This document shows, in pieces, positions 16,432 through 26,025 of a DNA stretch of 64,000 bases. Below the pieces are notes generated by a model. That model searched no databases, was not told where the DNA came from, and saw only the letters and a list, made by a program, of their open reading frames with translations. The DNA lies in the NCBI GenBank assembly GCA_965112735.1, contig OZ218954.1, positions 930,001 to 994,000 of the forward strand. Reading direction: 5' to 3'. Source of the DNA: Phaeosaccion multiseriatum (taxonomy: Eukaryota; Ochrophyta, other classes). Each line of letters opens with the position of its first letter. Positions within the stretch are counted from its first letter, which is position 1. The translations under genes were made by a program, and so were the position numbers.

Positions 16432-19218
16432 CACACACCCTCCCGCTGCCTCTCCCTCTCTCTGTCTCTCTCTTCACCTCGTTGTTTGCGGCGCTTCCGT
16501 CGTCCCCTCCTGTCTCGTCGTGGTCGGTCGCACTCTCATAGCCTGAGGACAGAGAGCATGGGCACGAGCAGCAGCAACAAGAGGTAGTGAAGAAGGTGAG
16601 GTTAGATACTTGAGAGCTCCATTTCAGCATTGCAGATACGGCAGGGGCCGCAGCAAGACGTGGAGGAGGAGGAGGAGGAGGAGGTGGAAGAGGAGGAGCA
16701 GGAGGAGGATCAGGAGGAGGAGCAGGAGGAGGATCAGGGGAGGATCAGGGGAGGGAGCAAGAGGAGGACTACGCACTCACGCACTCACGCTTCTCAAGGC
16801 CTTCTCCCTCGAGACTCCACACGCTGATAGACAGCTTGGGCCCCCACCCGCACACCCAATTGTGACTGGGGTGAAACACGAGCCCAGTGTATACGGGTAT
16901 CGGAGGCGGGGCCGCTGGGCCAGCAGCAGCAGTGGAGGCAGCATCCGCAGCACCGCTACTTGTGCCGGATGTCGAGTTGAGCGTCGAGTTTCCTTCGCTC
17001 CAGCCCATGCCCGTCCCCCCTCCATCTGTGCTCCCCATCGTGCTGCCGAAGGCTCCTCCCCCTCCCCCTCCTCCTCCTCCTCCTCCTCCTCCTCCTCCTC
17101 CTCCTCCTCCTCCTCCTCCTGCCCCTCTCGCTCCTCCTCCTGCTGTCGCTGCTGCAGCTGCTGAGCCTGTCGAGCCCCCGGTGCTGTCTAGAAAGTTGCT
17201 GCCCCTGCTCGCTCCAAAGTCAACTATTGAACCCACACCCCCACCCTCACTCCCAAAGCCGGGCGGGGGCAGTCCTGCCCCAGGCGCAGCAGCGGCCGAC
17301 GCCGGAGACACCAGGATAGCAAGAACACGCAAGGAGCCTCGTCTCACCGGGAGACCAAGGACGTCGTCCCTCCTGTTGCTGCTGCTGCTGCTACTGCTGC
17401 TGCTGCTGCTGCTTGCGTGCTTGCCCGATGGGACAGGTGCGGGTGACCGACCCCAGTCCCCGTCTTCACCACCACGCCCTCCTTCTCCTCCTCCGTCTTC
17501 CAAACTCCCCCTGCGGCTGTCAGCCCCGTCTCCTCCCTCCATCGCTCCTCCTCCTCCTGCTCCCCCACCCCCTTCCCATTTGGCCTCCCTCCCTGCTCCT
17601 CCTGGTCCTCCCAAATGCGAGAAGTCAAAGACCGCAATCCTGCCGTCAGAGAAGGCCACAACGAGCCAAGGCTGCGACGGAGAGGCGACCATCGCATGCA
17701 CCGAGATCTTGGAGGAGGAAGAGGAGGAGGAAGAGGATGGGCCTCCGAGGCTTTGGTTGTTGCTGTGGCTGCTGCTCTGACCCCCCCCTCCTGCACCAAG
17801 GCCTTGCACCAGCTGAGCCGCATGGGACACATACACGCCTCGATCTTCCCACGGGTGGAGCTGAAGTGTGTAGATCAGTCCTCGATAGTCGCTGCCACCA
17901 TCTGTGACTCTGCCAAGCCCAGGACTACCAACTTCTCCGGCAGCGGCCCAAGTGCCGCCACTGGTCTTGTTGTTCACTGACGCGAAGACCAGCCCTCCTC
18001 CGTGGTGCGGTGTTTGGGAGCCCGTCATACACCTCACGGTACGCTTGCACTCGATATGGCCGCGGAGCTTGGCGGGTGTCATGTCGACGACAGAGAGGAC
18101 TCCTTGCCTGTGGCAGGGGAAGGAAAGCAACACATTTCAATTTCAGGGTGGCAGGGGAAGGAAAGCAACACATTTCCATTTCAGGGTGCCACACAAGCAC
18201 ACACGCACACACGCGCGCACGCATAGATAGATACAAGCGTGCATATATGCACGCATTTATACACACACACACATATATATATATATATTTATATATTAAT
18301 ATATATATATATGGAGAGAGAGGGATACAGCGAGAGTGAGGGAGGTAGGGAGGAAAGGAGGGAGGGAGCGATGAATGGTGCACACCCAGGTGGGAGACGC
18401 AAGCTAAGCATACGTCAAGGCGGTATGTGCGTGTGTGGGCGGGACTTGCCAAGTGCTTTGTGTAGTGTGTAGAGTAAGCACCCTCCCTCCCTCCCTTTCT
18501 CCTCACCGGTACAGGTAGCGGACGGCGAGGAGCCCCACATCGTTGCCGTCCTGCCCTCCCTCCCCCCCTCCCCCCCCCCCTCCAATAACGACGACGGCGC
18601 TCCTATCCTCTGCTACCGATGCTGTACTGTGCGCCGCGGCTGTGGCTGCTGCTGACTCTCGGGCCGCCTCGGTGGGTAGCCAAGGAGTGGCTGCACGACA
18701 AGCTCCGTTGTACGCGTCGTATTCTACCGCAGAGCTTGCTTCCGACACAATGGTTATGGCTCGAGTCTGGCGCACGAGGGAGGGAGGGGGGCAGGGAAGG
18801 GGGTAGAGAGGGAGAAAGAGAGTGAGGGAGGGAGAGGCAGAAAGACATGAGGGGAGGAGGGAGGGGAGAGGGAGGGAGAAAATGAGAGAGTGACGGAGGT
18901 GGAGGGAGGGGCAGAGAGGAAGACGGAGGAAGAGAACGAGAGGGGTGGAGTAAGAGAGTAAAAGAGACAAGGGAATGGGCTGCAAGCTTTGTAGTGTCGT
19001 CGCTCGTTGGCCAGGGAGTTGTTTCGCGCAAAGAGAAGCACACCCGCGTGAATGCAGAGAAGAACAGAAGGGGGAGAGGGGAGAGCAAGAGAACATTGAA
19101 AAACAAAGCGAGCTAAACCGCGTTCCTCCGCGGGCCGTACCGGGTGGGAGAAGACTTGCCCGGGCTGTTTGCCTCCGGCAGACAGCACGCCAACCTCCCT
19201 CAACGAGAAAGAGGACAT
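5362..19218 (-). CDS. TWD40-1: giant TWD40-1 / TSET-type beta-propeller protein with LamG-like insert
   Basis: Minus-strand exons: 19218-19141, 18766-18507, 18107-16789, 16542-16478, 16318-12450, 11754-11543, 11162-9516, 8857-8547, 8331-5362. All nine phases close, giving 3,576 residues from ATG 19218 to the stop at 5362. The order of conserved blocks follows plant TWD40-1, a beta-propeller subunit of the TPLATE/TSET endocytic coat: an N-terminal HPT..(E/D)YDAYNG block, a propeller segment (LVVAFSDGRIAVFDF), RRLLVLYEIYPPS, GYRVSMFALPSL, AVLTNCRVLIVAASALRVLS, a solenoid-like stretch after VIYRYTPPVRRR, and a final GLGFGDGDG near the C terminus. Residues about 2210-2615 look like a concanavalin/LamG sandwich (GKWTHVAWS, EIRVWASRRS). 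The rest is low-complexity Gly, Ala, Ser and Gln plus repeated DPRK. It probably acts at membranes in coat assembly. Family assignment is by remembered motif order; length is about 2.5 times that of plants. Confidence 0.72.
7879..7928 (-). repeat. 12-bp tandem repeat encoding (DPRK)4
   Basis: Four perfect copies of a 12-base unit (ACGTGGGTCCTT on +) in the last exon of the TWD40-1-like gene, read on the minus strand as DPRK. Three further isolated DPRK copies occur upstream and downstream in the same exon (near 7185, 7350 and 7385). Confidence 0.9.
8878..9245. repeat. (GTGA)n-type tetranucleotide array in intron
   Basis: About 370 bases of GTGA/GTGG/GTGAAT units filling much of the intron 8858-9515 of the TWD40-1-like gene. 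On the gene's strand this reads CTCACTCAC and leads up to the acceptor at 8858. A (GACA)n run follows at about 9385-9432. Confidence 0.9.
11774..11813. repeat. perfect AT-rich inverted repeat
   Basis: Arms of 15 bases, ATATATTATATATGT (11774-11788) and its exact reverse complement (11799-11813), separated by 10 bases. It lies in the intron 11755-12449 of the TWD40-1-like gene and could extrude as a cruciform or fold in the transcript. Confidence 0.85.
16405..16437. repeat. (CA)n microsatellite in intron
   Basis: A CA dinucleotide run inside the short intron 16319-16477 of the TWD40-1-like gene. Confidence 0.8.
18112..18187. repeat. 38-bp tandem duplication at an intron acceptor
   Basis: Two head-to-tail copies, 18112-18149 and 18150-18187, differ at one base. 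On the minus strand each supplies the pyrimidine-rich stretch TTGCTTTCCTTCCCCTGCCAC; the copy next to exon 3 (18107) ends in the used acceptor CACAG. Confidence 0.85.
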
Positions 19219-19368
19219 TCTCGCACCCCTTCCGTTTCCCTCCCCCTTCTCCCCCCTCCTCCTCCCCCCAGGCTTTCTGTGACTTATCGAAGATGCAAAT
19301 CGTGACCAAACCGAAGCCCAAACTGGTTGACCTAGATTTTCTCTTCACAAGAGTCATCGGAAGAAGTC

Positions 19369-19378
19369 TATATAAAAG
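19369..19378 (+). promoter_or_regulatory. TATA box for the FYVE-ankyrin-RING gene
   Basis: TATATAAAAG flanked by GC-richer sequence. A start site about 30 bases downstream would fall just before the GTATGT donor at 19407, giving a short untranslated first exon. This is a sequence match with good spacing, not a mapped start. Confidence 0.5.
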
Positions 19379-20015
19379 CGGCGGATCTACGCGTGCAGTA
19401 TCCAAGGTATGTATATGCTGTTCTGATGGGTTCTCTGTTCTCTTGTCTGCGCTTTCTCCCGCCCAACTCTGGGTATAGCTCAAAAAGATAGGGGGGGGGG
19501 GGGGGCGTGTAAAGCCCTGGAGATGGCCTGCTGGGTGTGTTCCAATTATCAATGGCAGCCGCCCATCCGCGGCGATTCTTCCCGTGAATCCGTCCATGAC
19601 AGGCTTGTGTCCATATCCCTCCTCGTCTTTCCCTTTCCCTTCTCTCTCCGCTCCGTTCTTTTTGTTCCTCTCGTTCTCTCTCGTTTCTTCTCCAACGCTC
19701 TGTCCTTTCCACGCCCCTCCTGCTTGGGCCATCTCTCTCACGCCCATCTCTTACCTCCTGTCACATCTATTGCATGTGCGTGTCGAGTTTAAATGATCAA
19801 TTGCTATGCTAGGGTGATCCTCTTCTTGCTCGCTTGCTCTCTCTCCCCTCCTTTCTTTCTTTCGCCCAGTCCCTCTCTCTCTTCGCTTCCCTCTTCTCCT
19901 CTCCTTTCTCTTCTTCCACTCCTTCCGCCCATAATTGGTCTTCTCTGCTCTGACGGTCCTTTTCCGCCCCTCATCTCTCTCTTTCTCCCACTTCAAACCC
20001 TAGGTGCTTCTGAAC

Positions 20016-20054
20016 ATGTTCAAAGCCTTAATAAGACCTGCACAAAGATACTAG
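20016..20054 (+). other. short upstream ORF in the 5' leader
   Basis: ATG followed by 11 codons (MFKALIRPAQRY) and TAG, on the exon that begins at 20004 and 53 bases before the main ATG at 20108. If the leader is spliced as proposed this would be a uORF able to dampen translation of the FYVE-RING protein. Confidence 0.35.
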
Positions 20055-20107
20055 AGAGACATCATTTTACTCTGGCCAGCAGGAGGGACAAGAACAAAGG
20101 GGCAAGG

Positions 20108-23100
20108 ATGATGCAAGCTCAGCGAGCAAGGCCGAAGCAAAGCAATTTCGCATCAGCTGAGGTGTTGCAGCAGCGATTGGCAGCTCGGCAGCAAGTGGCC
20201 GAATCCGAAGCAGCAGCAGCAGTAGCAGCAGCAGCAGCTGGTGATACAGGAGCGGCAGCAGGGCCGGAGAGGAGGTCTGGACAGGGAGGGAGAGAGCCCA
20301 CTTTCTCGTCCCCAGAGGTGTTGCAACAGAGGCGGGAGGCCCGACAAGCGGCCGATGAAGCAGAGGCGGCGAGGGCAGCTGCAGCAGCAGTTGGTGATTC
20401 AGTAGCAGCAGCAACAGTAGAGGCAGTTGCTCTGCCGCAGCACAAGGCGCAGGTGCCAGAAGCCTTCTTTACACGTGCGGAGCTTCTGCAACAGAGACTG
20501 GACGACGCGGAGGCGGCGAAAGCGGCGGCTGAGGCTGAACTGCGGGCTTTGCGAGGAACCGCAGCAGCAGTAGCAGAAGCGCCTGTGGTGCCAGTGGTGG
20601 CCGCAGAGGACGAGCCGTTGCTGATACAGCCGGTGCCAATGCTGTATGCGACGCCGCACGGGACCGGTTGCGTCGACGGTGGATCGAGGTTGCACGCGGC
20701 CGGGAAGGAGGAGCAGAGGCGGCAGCAGCAAGAGAAGGAGGAGCAGCGACTGAAGGAGGAAGCGGAAACGGCGGCGGCGGAGGCGAAGCAGCCCTTGGAG
20801 GGTTTCCAGAGAAGCAGCAGTATCGTCAGCGCCAGCAGCGGGTCTTCCTGCTACCCGAGCTTCCTTCCGCCCGACGATGCCTTGCTGTCACCCCACCAGC
20901 GCTTCATGGAGCATTGTCGCGCCCAGAGAGAGCTTGAGGACGTTGCGGCAGCTTCTGCAGCAGGCATGACTGAAAATAGCCTTTTTGACAGCAACGGGGC
21001 TGGCTGGGGTGCGTATGGTGGTGGTGGTGGTGGTGGTGGTGGTGGTGGTGGTGGTATTTGTGTCAGCCGAAGCGGTGAAGAAGGGAGGGGCAGCAGGCAT
21101 TCGTCCATGGACGCGAGGGAGAGGACCGATGTCACAGGTGGCGAGTACAGCCCCCTGGAGGGAGAGTCGGCCCAGATCATTGGCATGGATATGGGTAAAG
21201 GCCTGATCTCACACCCTTCCGGGGTGGGGGTGGGCAGCAGCAGCAGCATCGGCAGCTGGAGTAGTGCCAACAACGTCACAAATGACCATAGCCATCACCA
21301 TCCAGGCGTGGCGGTGGCGTCAGCGAGACGGCAGCTGCACAACACTATCGGCGTACAGCAGCTCTGTACGGTTGATGACGATGGACATCCCCCGGGGGCA
21401 GCAGAGGATGGAGGATGGGCAACAGCCACGACAGCAGCAGGAGGAGGACGAGGAGGAGGAGGAAGCAGAGGAGGAGGAGGAGGAGGAGGAGGAGGAGGAG
21501 GAGGAGGAGGAGGAGGAGGAGGAGGAGGCGGGATGATAGGTTGTGCTTATCCTTCGTCGACGCCGGCTTCGGTTTCCTCGGCGTCTATGTGCTCGGCATC
21601 TTCTTCGCACGGCGGGGAAGGTGAAGGGGGGGAGGAGAGGAGGGGGAGTGGAAGTGGGAAGAAGAAGGGGCTTAGTAGCATTCTTCCACGGACGAGAAAG
21701 AGGAGCGGGTCTACCTCCTCCGCCGCGTCCAACTCACCCCGTACTTCCTTGGAGAACAACTTACAGCATGCAGCAAGTGCCACGGCGGCAGACGGAGGAG
21801 GTGGAGGGGTAGTAAGGAGACGAACCCTGCAGAGCTGGAAGGTGGGGCAGCTGTGGGACCATACATGGGTTGCCATCGTCAAGAGGATGTCGGGTAGCAG
21901 CGGCAGTGGTGGTGGCGCGAAAGGGAAGATTATGAGCAAGATTACCAAGAACAAGACCAAGGGAGCAGGAGGGATGGCAGTAAATGGAGGAGGGGGAGAA
22001 AGGCTGCTGGATGCGGTACAGGCGACTCTGGGCGAGGGGGAAGTCGCGCTGGGATGTTTCCCCACGAAGGCGGAGGCGCATAGTGCCTGCGAGGCCTTTA
22101 CACCCCCCGTGTGGGAGGAGGAAGACAAGAAGAAGAGTTCCTGTTCGGGTTGTGGTAAAACATCCTTTGGCATGTTCAACCACCGCAAACACCACTGTGT
22201 GAACTGCGGGAAGCTGGTGTGCTTCACCTGCAGTGGGCATCGCTGGCCTACCTCCATGCTCCCCTTCACCTTCCTCAAAGCATCGTCAGAGAAGGAAGGT
22301 AGAGCGACCTCAACAGTTCGTGTTTGCGATGCCTGCCATACCGACCTGGAGTCTTTTCGGGACGCCTTACTGTCCGGTGACGCTCCTCGGGCTATGCTTG
22401 GTGAGTGAGTTGGTGCTTCAAGTTTGTGTCTGTGGGTGGGTTGCTCAGGTTGGTGTGGGTCCCCTGTGAGAACAAGAGGAGAGAGAGAGGGAGAGAGAGA
22501 GAGAGGAGGGAAGGGGAAAGAGAGGGAGAGAGGGAAAGCGAGAGAGAGAGAGAGAGGGGGGGGGGGGGGGAGAGAGAGAGAAAGAGAGGTGTCCGCGGTG
22601 TGCCCCCCCCTCCGCAATGAGAAATGAAGCGAAACGACAGGAAACCGAGCACGCACGCCACCCCTTCTCACGCCCTCCTTCCCGACCCCCCCCCCTTCCA
22701 CACACAGTGTATTCTAAGGGGCGTGTGAACCTGCGCTGTCCTTACACCATCTATGGTAAGATGAAACCGTAAGATGAAACCTCCTTCCACCTCTTCTCTC
22801 TCACTGCCTTTCTCCCTCTCCTCTTGCTTCTAATTGTTTCCTTTTCTTCTCCTGTGTGGGTGGTGTTTTGCTTCTCACGGGCTCTCTTCTTCCCCCTCCC
22901 CCAAATCTCGTTTCCCCTCCCCTCCTCTCCCCTCTTCTCTCCTCCCCTCCCTCCCCCTCCCCCCCGCTCTCCCTCCCTTCCCTTCCCTCCCCTCCCCAGA
23001 GAATGAGCTTCCTGCCCACTGTGCCGTGGCGGGAGGTTCCTTGGAGCTGGTCGTGTGGCTGTTAGAAGATCGTATGGTTCCCATCTACAGTGACCCTGGT

Positions 23101-23664
23101 CGAAGACTGCCATTTGGGAACAGGTGCGGCACCCTTACTGTCTTTCCCCTCCTCCCTCTCCTTCTCCTCCTTCCTCTCCTCGTCTTCATCTCCCCTCTTG
23201 TCTCTTCCTCCTCCTCCTCCTCCTCCTCCTCCTCCTCCTCCTGCAGGAATCGAGAGAGCGTGTTGGCTGTGGCAGCGCGGCATCAACACCTTCACATTGT
23301 CCGCTACCTCATGCAGTCGCAGGGGAGCAAAGTGAACGAGATCTTCAATCTCAACGCCCTCTGGGGCTTCGTCAACACCCTCGTGTTCGGGGAGGCAAGC
23401 AGTAACGGCTCTGCTCATTCCCACATACATGACGGCGGTGGTGCGAGTGGTGCTGCTTCACCGTACCTCCTTCAGCACACCTCCTCTCACCACCGACCCG
23501 CAGCAGCACTGCCGCCACTTCCACCGCCAGAAGCGCCGTCAGCTGCAGCTGCAAGTGCCGCCTGTAGCAGCACCAGCAGCAGAAGCATAAACGGCAACAA
23601 CCCTCACGGCGATTTCCACGCCCAAGCGTCCTACGGCGGGGGCGGTTGCCCCTCCCCCGCAGAC

Positions 23665-23698
<34 letters not shown>

Positions 23699-24138
23699 GA
23701 GGAGGAGGAGGAGGAGGAGGAGGAGGATTACCTCCGTACCGAAGAAGCAGCAGCGCCAGTAGCAACTCGAGCTTCTCTGCCTCTCCCTTACTCAACGGCG
23801 AGGTTCATGCTCAGGCTCCTCTGGTGGCGCACGTGGCTCCTCTTCCTGCTACTCCTGTATCACCAACTGCTGCTGTTGTGTACAGCACCCACCTGCCCGA
23901 GCCCACTGCCCCGCCCCCCGCCTCCGCTGTGTTCGACGGAACGGTGGAGGTTGTGGCGACGGTTGTCGAGCATCAGGTGCGCTGTGTGGTCTGCGGTTTG
24001 AAGGACGTGGATGTGGCGCTCGTGCCGTGCGGTCACCACGCGTGTTGCTCCTCCTGCTCGGCCAACATTGCGCAGTGCCCAGTGTGCGGTCGGGTGGTGG
24101 AGAGTGTGATCAAGGCTGTAGATATGGGCTTTTTTTGA
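20108..24138 (+). CDS. FYVE-ankyrin-RING protein, putative endosomal E3 ubiquitin ligase
   Basis: Exons: 20108-22400, 22708-22755, 23000-23123, 23247-24138; phases agree, giving 1,118 residues. The first 250 residues are Ala/Gln-rich and contain three spaced EVLQQR/ELLQQR units, likely helical. A FYVE-type zinc finger lies at about residues 677-750: CSGCG, the basic HRKHHCVNCG signature, CFTC, and a closing VRVCDAC. FYVE domains bind phosphatidylinositol 3-phosphate on endosomes. About residues 781-850 form two ankyrin-like repeats (ELPAHCAVAGGSLELVVWLL; ESVLAVAARHQHLHIVRYLM). Residues about 1064-1110 are a C-terminal C3HC4 RING (CVVC, CGHHACCSSC, CPVC). Together these suggest ubiquitin ligation at endosomal membranes. 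Poly-Gly, Ala and Ser tracts and several AVGDTA-like inserts separate the domains. A second in-frame ATG follows at 20111. The leader has a uORF. Confidence 0.8.
21430..21532 (+). repeat. (GGA)n microsatellite encoding poly-Gly
   Basis: A GGA trinucleotide tract inside exon 1 of the FYVE-RING gene, read in frame as about 25 glycines. Its complement generates long Ser-rich spurious frames. Confidence 0.85.
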
Positions 24139-25602
24139 GCTTCGAATTGTGAACATACTCAATCGTATTCTTTTTTTTTATATATGAACTAACTACATTC
24201 ACTCGAAAGTGAAGTAGCAACGAGAAGAGAAGAGAGAGAGACACACATCATTATCTGTACCCTTAAGTACTACTAAGTACCATAGAACAAACACGTTATT
24301 TAACGGTTATTGTTGTACAGTAGTGTGTATATCGAAGAAAAGAACAAAAGAGAGAAAGTGTCAAAAGCTCTGCTTTACATCAACGTCAGCAATACGCCCA
24401 AGCGTTCGATCGGTGCTGAGCCCGCAAGTGTTTGACGTGTGAAGGCACTCATTCACTCACGCCTTCGCCCTCCTTGCCGCCCTTACCCACACGGCGCCTC
24501 AGAACAGGCTTGTGCCCCCTGCTGCGCCAGAGGCTGCTCAGCGCATCTCCTCAGTCACCTCGATCACAGTATCTGAGTGAACGCCCCTCTCGTGCGGTGA
24601 CACCCTAATCATGTCCATAAATCCCCCCCTCCGCTGGCCAAACACGGTGTACAGATAATTTTAATTACTCTATTTTCTCTCTCCTTCGAAAAGAAATGAA
24701 TGATGGGACAGAGATGGATGGATGGATGACGAGTGACTGGCAAAGTGCATGTGCTTCGAGGCCCTTGTGGAGTGAGAGGATGACGCATGCATGTCGATCC
24801 GTCGACGATCAGTCACCATCGATGAAAAAAAAAAAAGTGGCTCGATGTATCGATGTATTGACCCCAGCGTCTGACTTTCCATTTCTCGAACCAAGAGTCT
24901 TAAATTCTACCCTTGAGCGACATTCCTCGCCGTCTAACGGACGAGCTGACATCAACTGCTCACAGCTGGCAGCAGCGGTGAGGAAGAGAGGGGATCTCGG
25001 GTCCAGCAGTCGCTCGAGGGTCGAGGGTCGAGTTCCCCTTTCGAGGTCGACATTCCTTGTCGGGGTCTACATGCATCTCCCGGGGGTGCACTCACTTCTA
25101 TGAATCGACTGGACCGGTCCGTCATTCACTCCACGTATTCGATGATCCGAGCCTCTCCTTTGCTTCGCTTCTTCCTTCCTCACTCCGTTCTCCCTCCCCC
25201 TCCTCTTCCGTTAAGCGCCATCTTCTTAGCTGTGGGCGAGCGCCTCCAAAGGGCGACTACCTGGGGTGTCTGTAGATTCCAACACGCCTACCACCATTCA
25301 GACGCCTCATTCCTCCCCTCCCCGTGTTCGTTCCGGCATCAGTTCCAATCTCCCAATCGAGCGTGCGTCACAACTCGTTGCCTATATACCTACACACGTA
25401 ATCTTACGGATGGTGGATGGACTCTCTCCCTCCTATTGTGCCATACCATTCCTTTACCACCATGCCGCACGAGGGAGGACAACACAACACAACTCGGAGT
25501 CCCATGGCACTGAGTACGTAGGAGGCAAATAAGAAGGAAGGAAGGAAGGAAGGAAGGAAGGAAGGAAGGAAGGAAGGAAGGAAGGAAGGAAGGAATCCCC
25601 TC
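24139..25602. other. convergent intergenic region with likely 3' UTRs
   Basis: No gene supported. AT-rich sequence with a T run follows the FYVE-RING stop (24160-24190). A (GGAA)n tract at 25532-25595 lies just beyond the LRR gene stop. The middle is non-repetitive but has no long conserved-looking frame. Confidence 0.45.
25532..25595. repeat. (GGAA)n microsatellite
   Basis: About 16 tandem GGAA units directly downstream of the LRR gene (its stop ends at 25603), so probably in that gene's 3' UTR. Confidence 0.9.
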
Positions 25603-25962
25603 TCACACCTCCGGTCCGGAGGCGGCGGCTGCTGCTCCTGCTGTATCACCAACTGCAGCTGCCGAGGCTTTCTTCTTGCCCCCCCCCCCCTTCCCCTTCT
25701 TCACCACTCCTCCGCGTATGACGCATTTCGTGCCCTGAAGGGCCTCGACAAAGTCCGGCGTGAGCTTGCACACCTATGTGTGTTGGTGGTACAGCAGTTG
25801 GTTGTACAACAGTTGGTTGTACATGAGTTGGTGGTACAGCAGTTGTTGGTACAGCAAGTCGTGGCTGACACACGCACACACACATACACATCTTCACGCA
25901 CACACATATACCCATACCCGAGCACACACAAAAAAATGCACACACACGCACGCACACACACA

Positions 25963-26025
<63 letters not shown>

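Larger units (their letters stand above)
19219..20107. promoter_or_regulatory. bidirectional promoter region between TWD40-1-like and FYVE genes
   Basis: The TWD40-1-like gene starts leftward at 19218 and the FYVE-RING gene codes rightward from 20108. The region holds a good rightward TATA box, a probable non-coding first exon ending at 19406 (donor GTATGT), a 5' UTR intron 19407-20003 with a CT-rich tract, and UTR exon sequence from 20004. No other gene is seen. Confidence 0.5.

Noticed and set aside
19294-19406. Possible coding exon MQIVTKPKPKLVDLDF... upstream of the FYVE gene
   Set aside because: A TATA box lies inside it, and splicing to 20004 in phase gives a stop within 16 codons; an untranslated leader exon is simpler.
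21547-22701. 384-codon antisense frame opposite the FYVE domain
   Set aside because: It is complementary to a clear zinc-finger coding exon and has no recognisable domain.
24890-24965. tRNA-like patch on the minus strand (GGTTCGAG and a D-arm-like segment)
   Set aside because: The T-stem and anticodon stem do not pair and no cloverleaf can be drawn by hand; a covariance-model scan would decide.
24139-25602. Transposon or retroelement remnants in the largest gaps
   Set aside because: No transposase, reverse transcriptase, long terminal repeats or terminal inverted repeats are seen here or elsewhere in the window.
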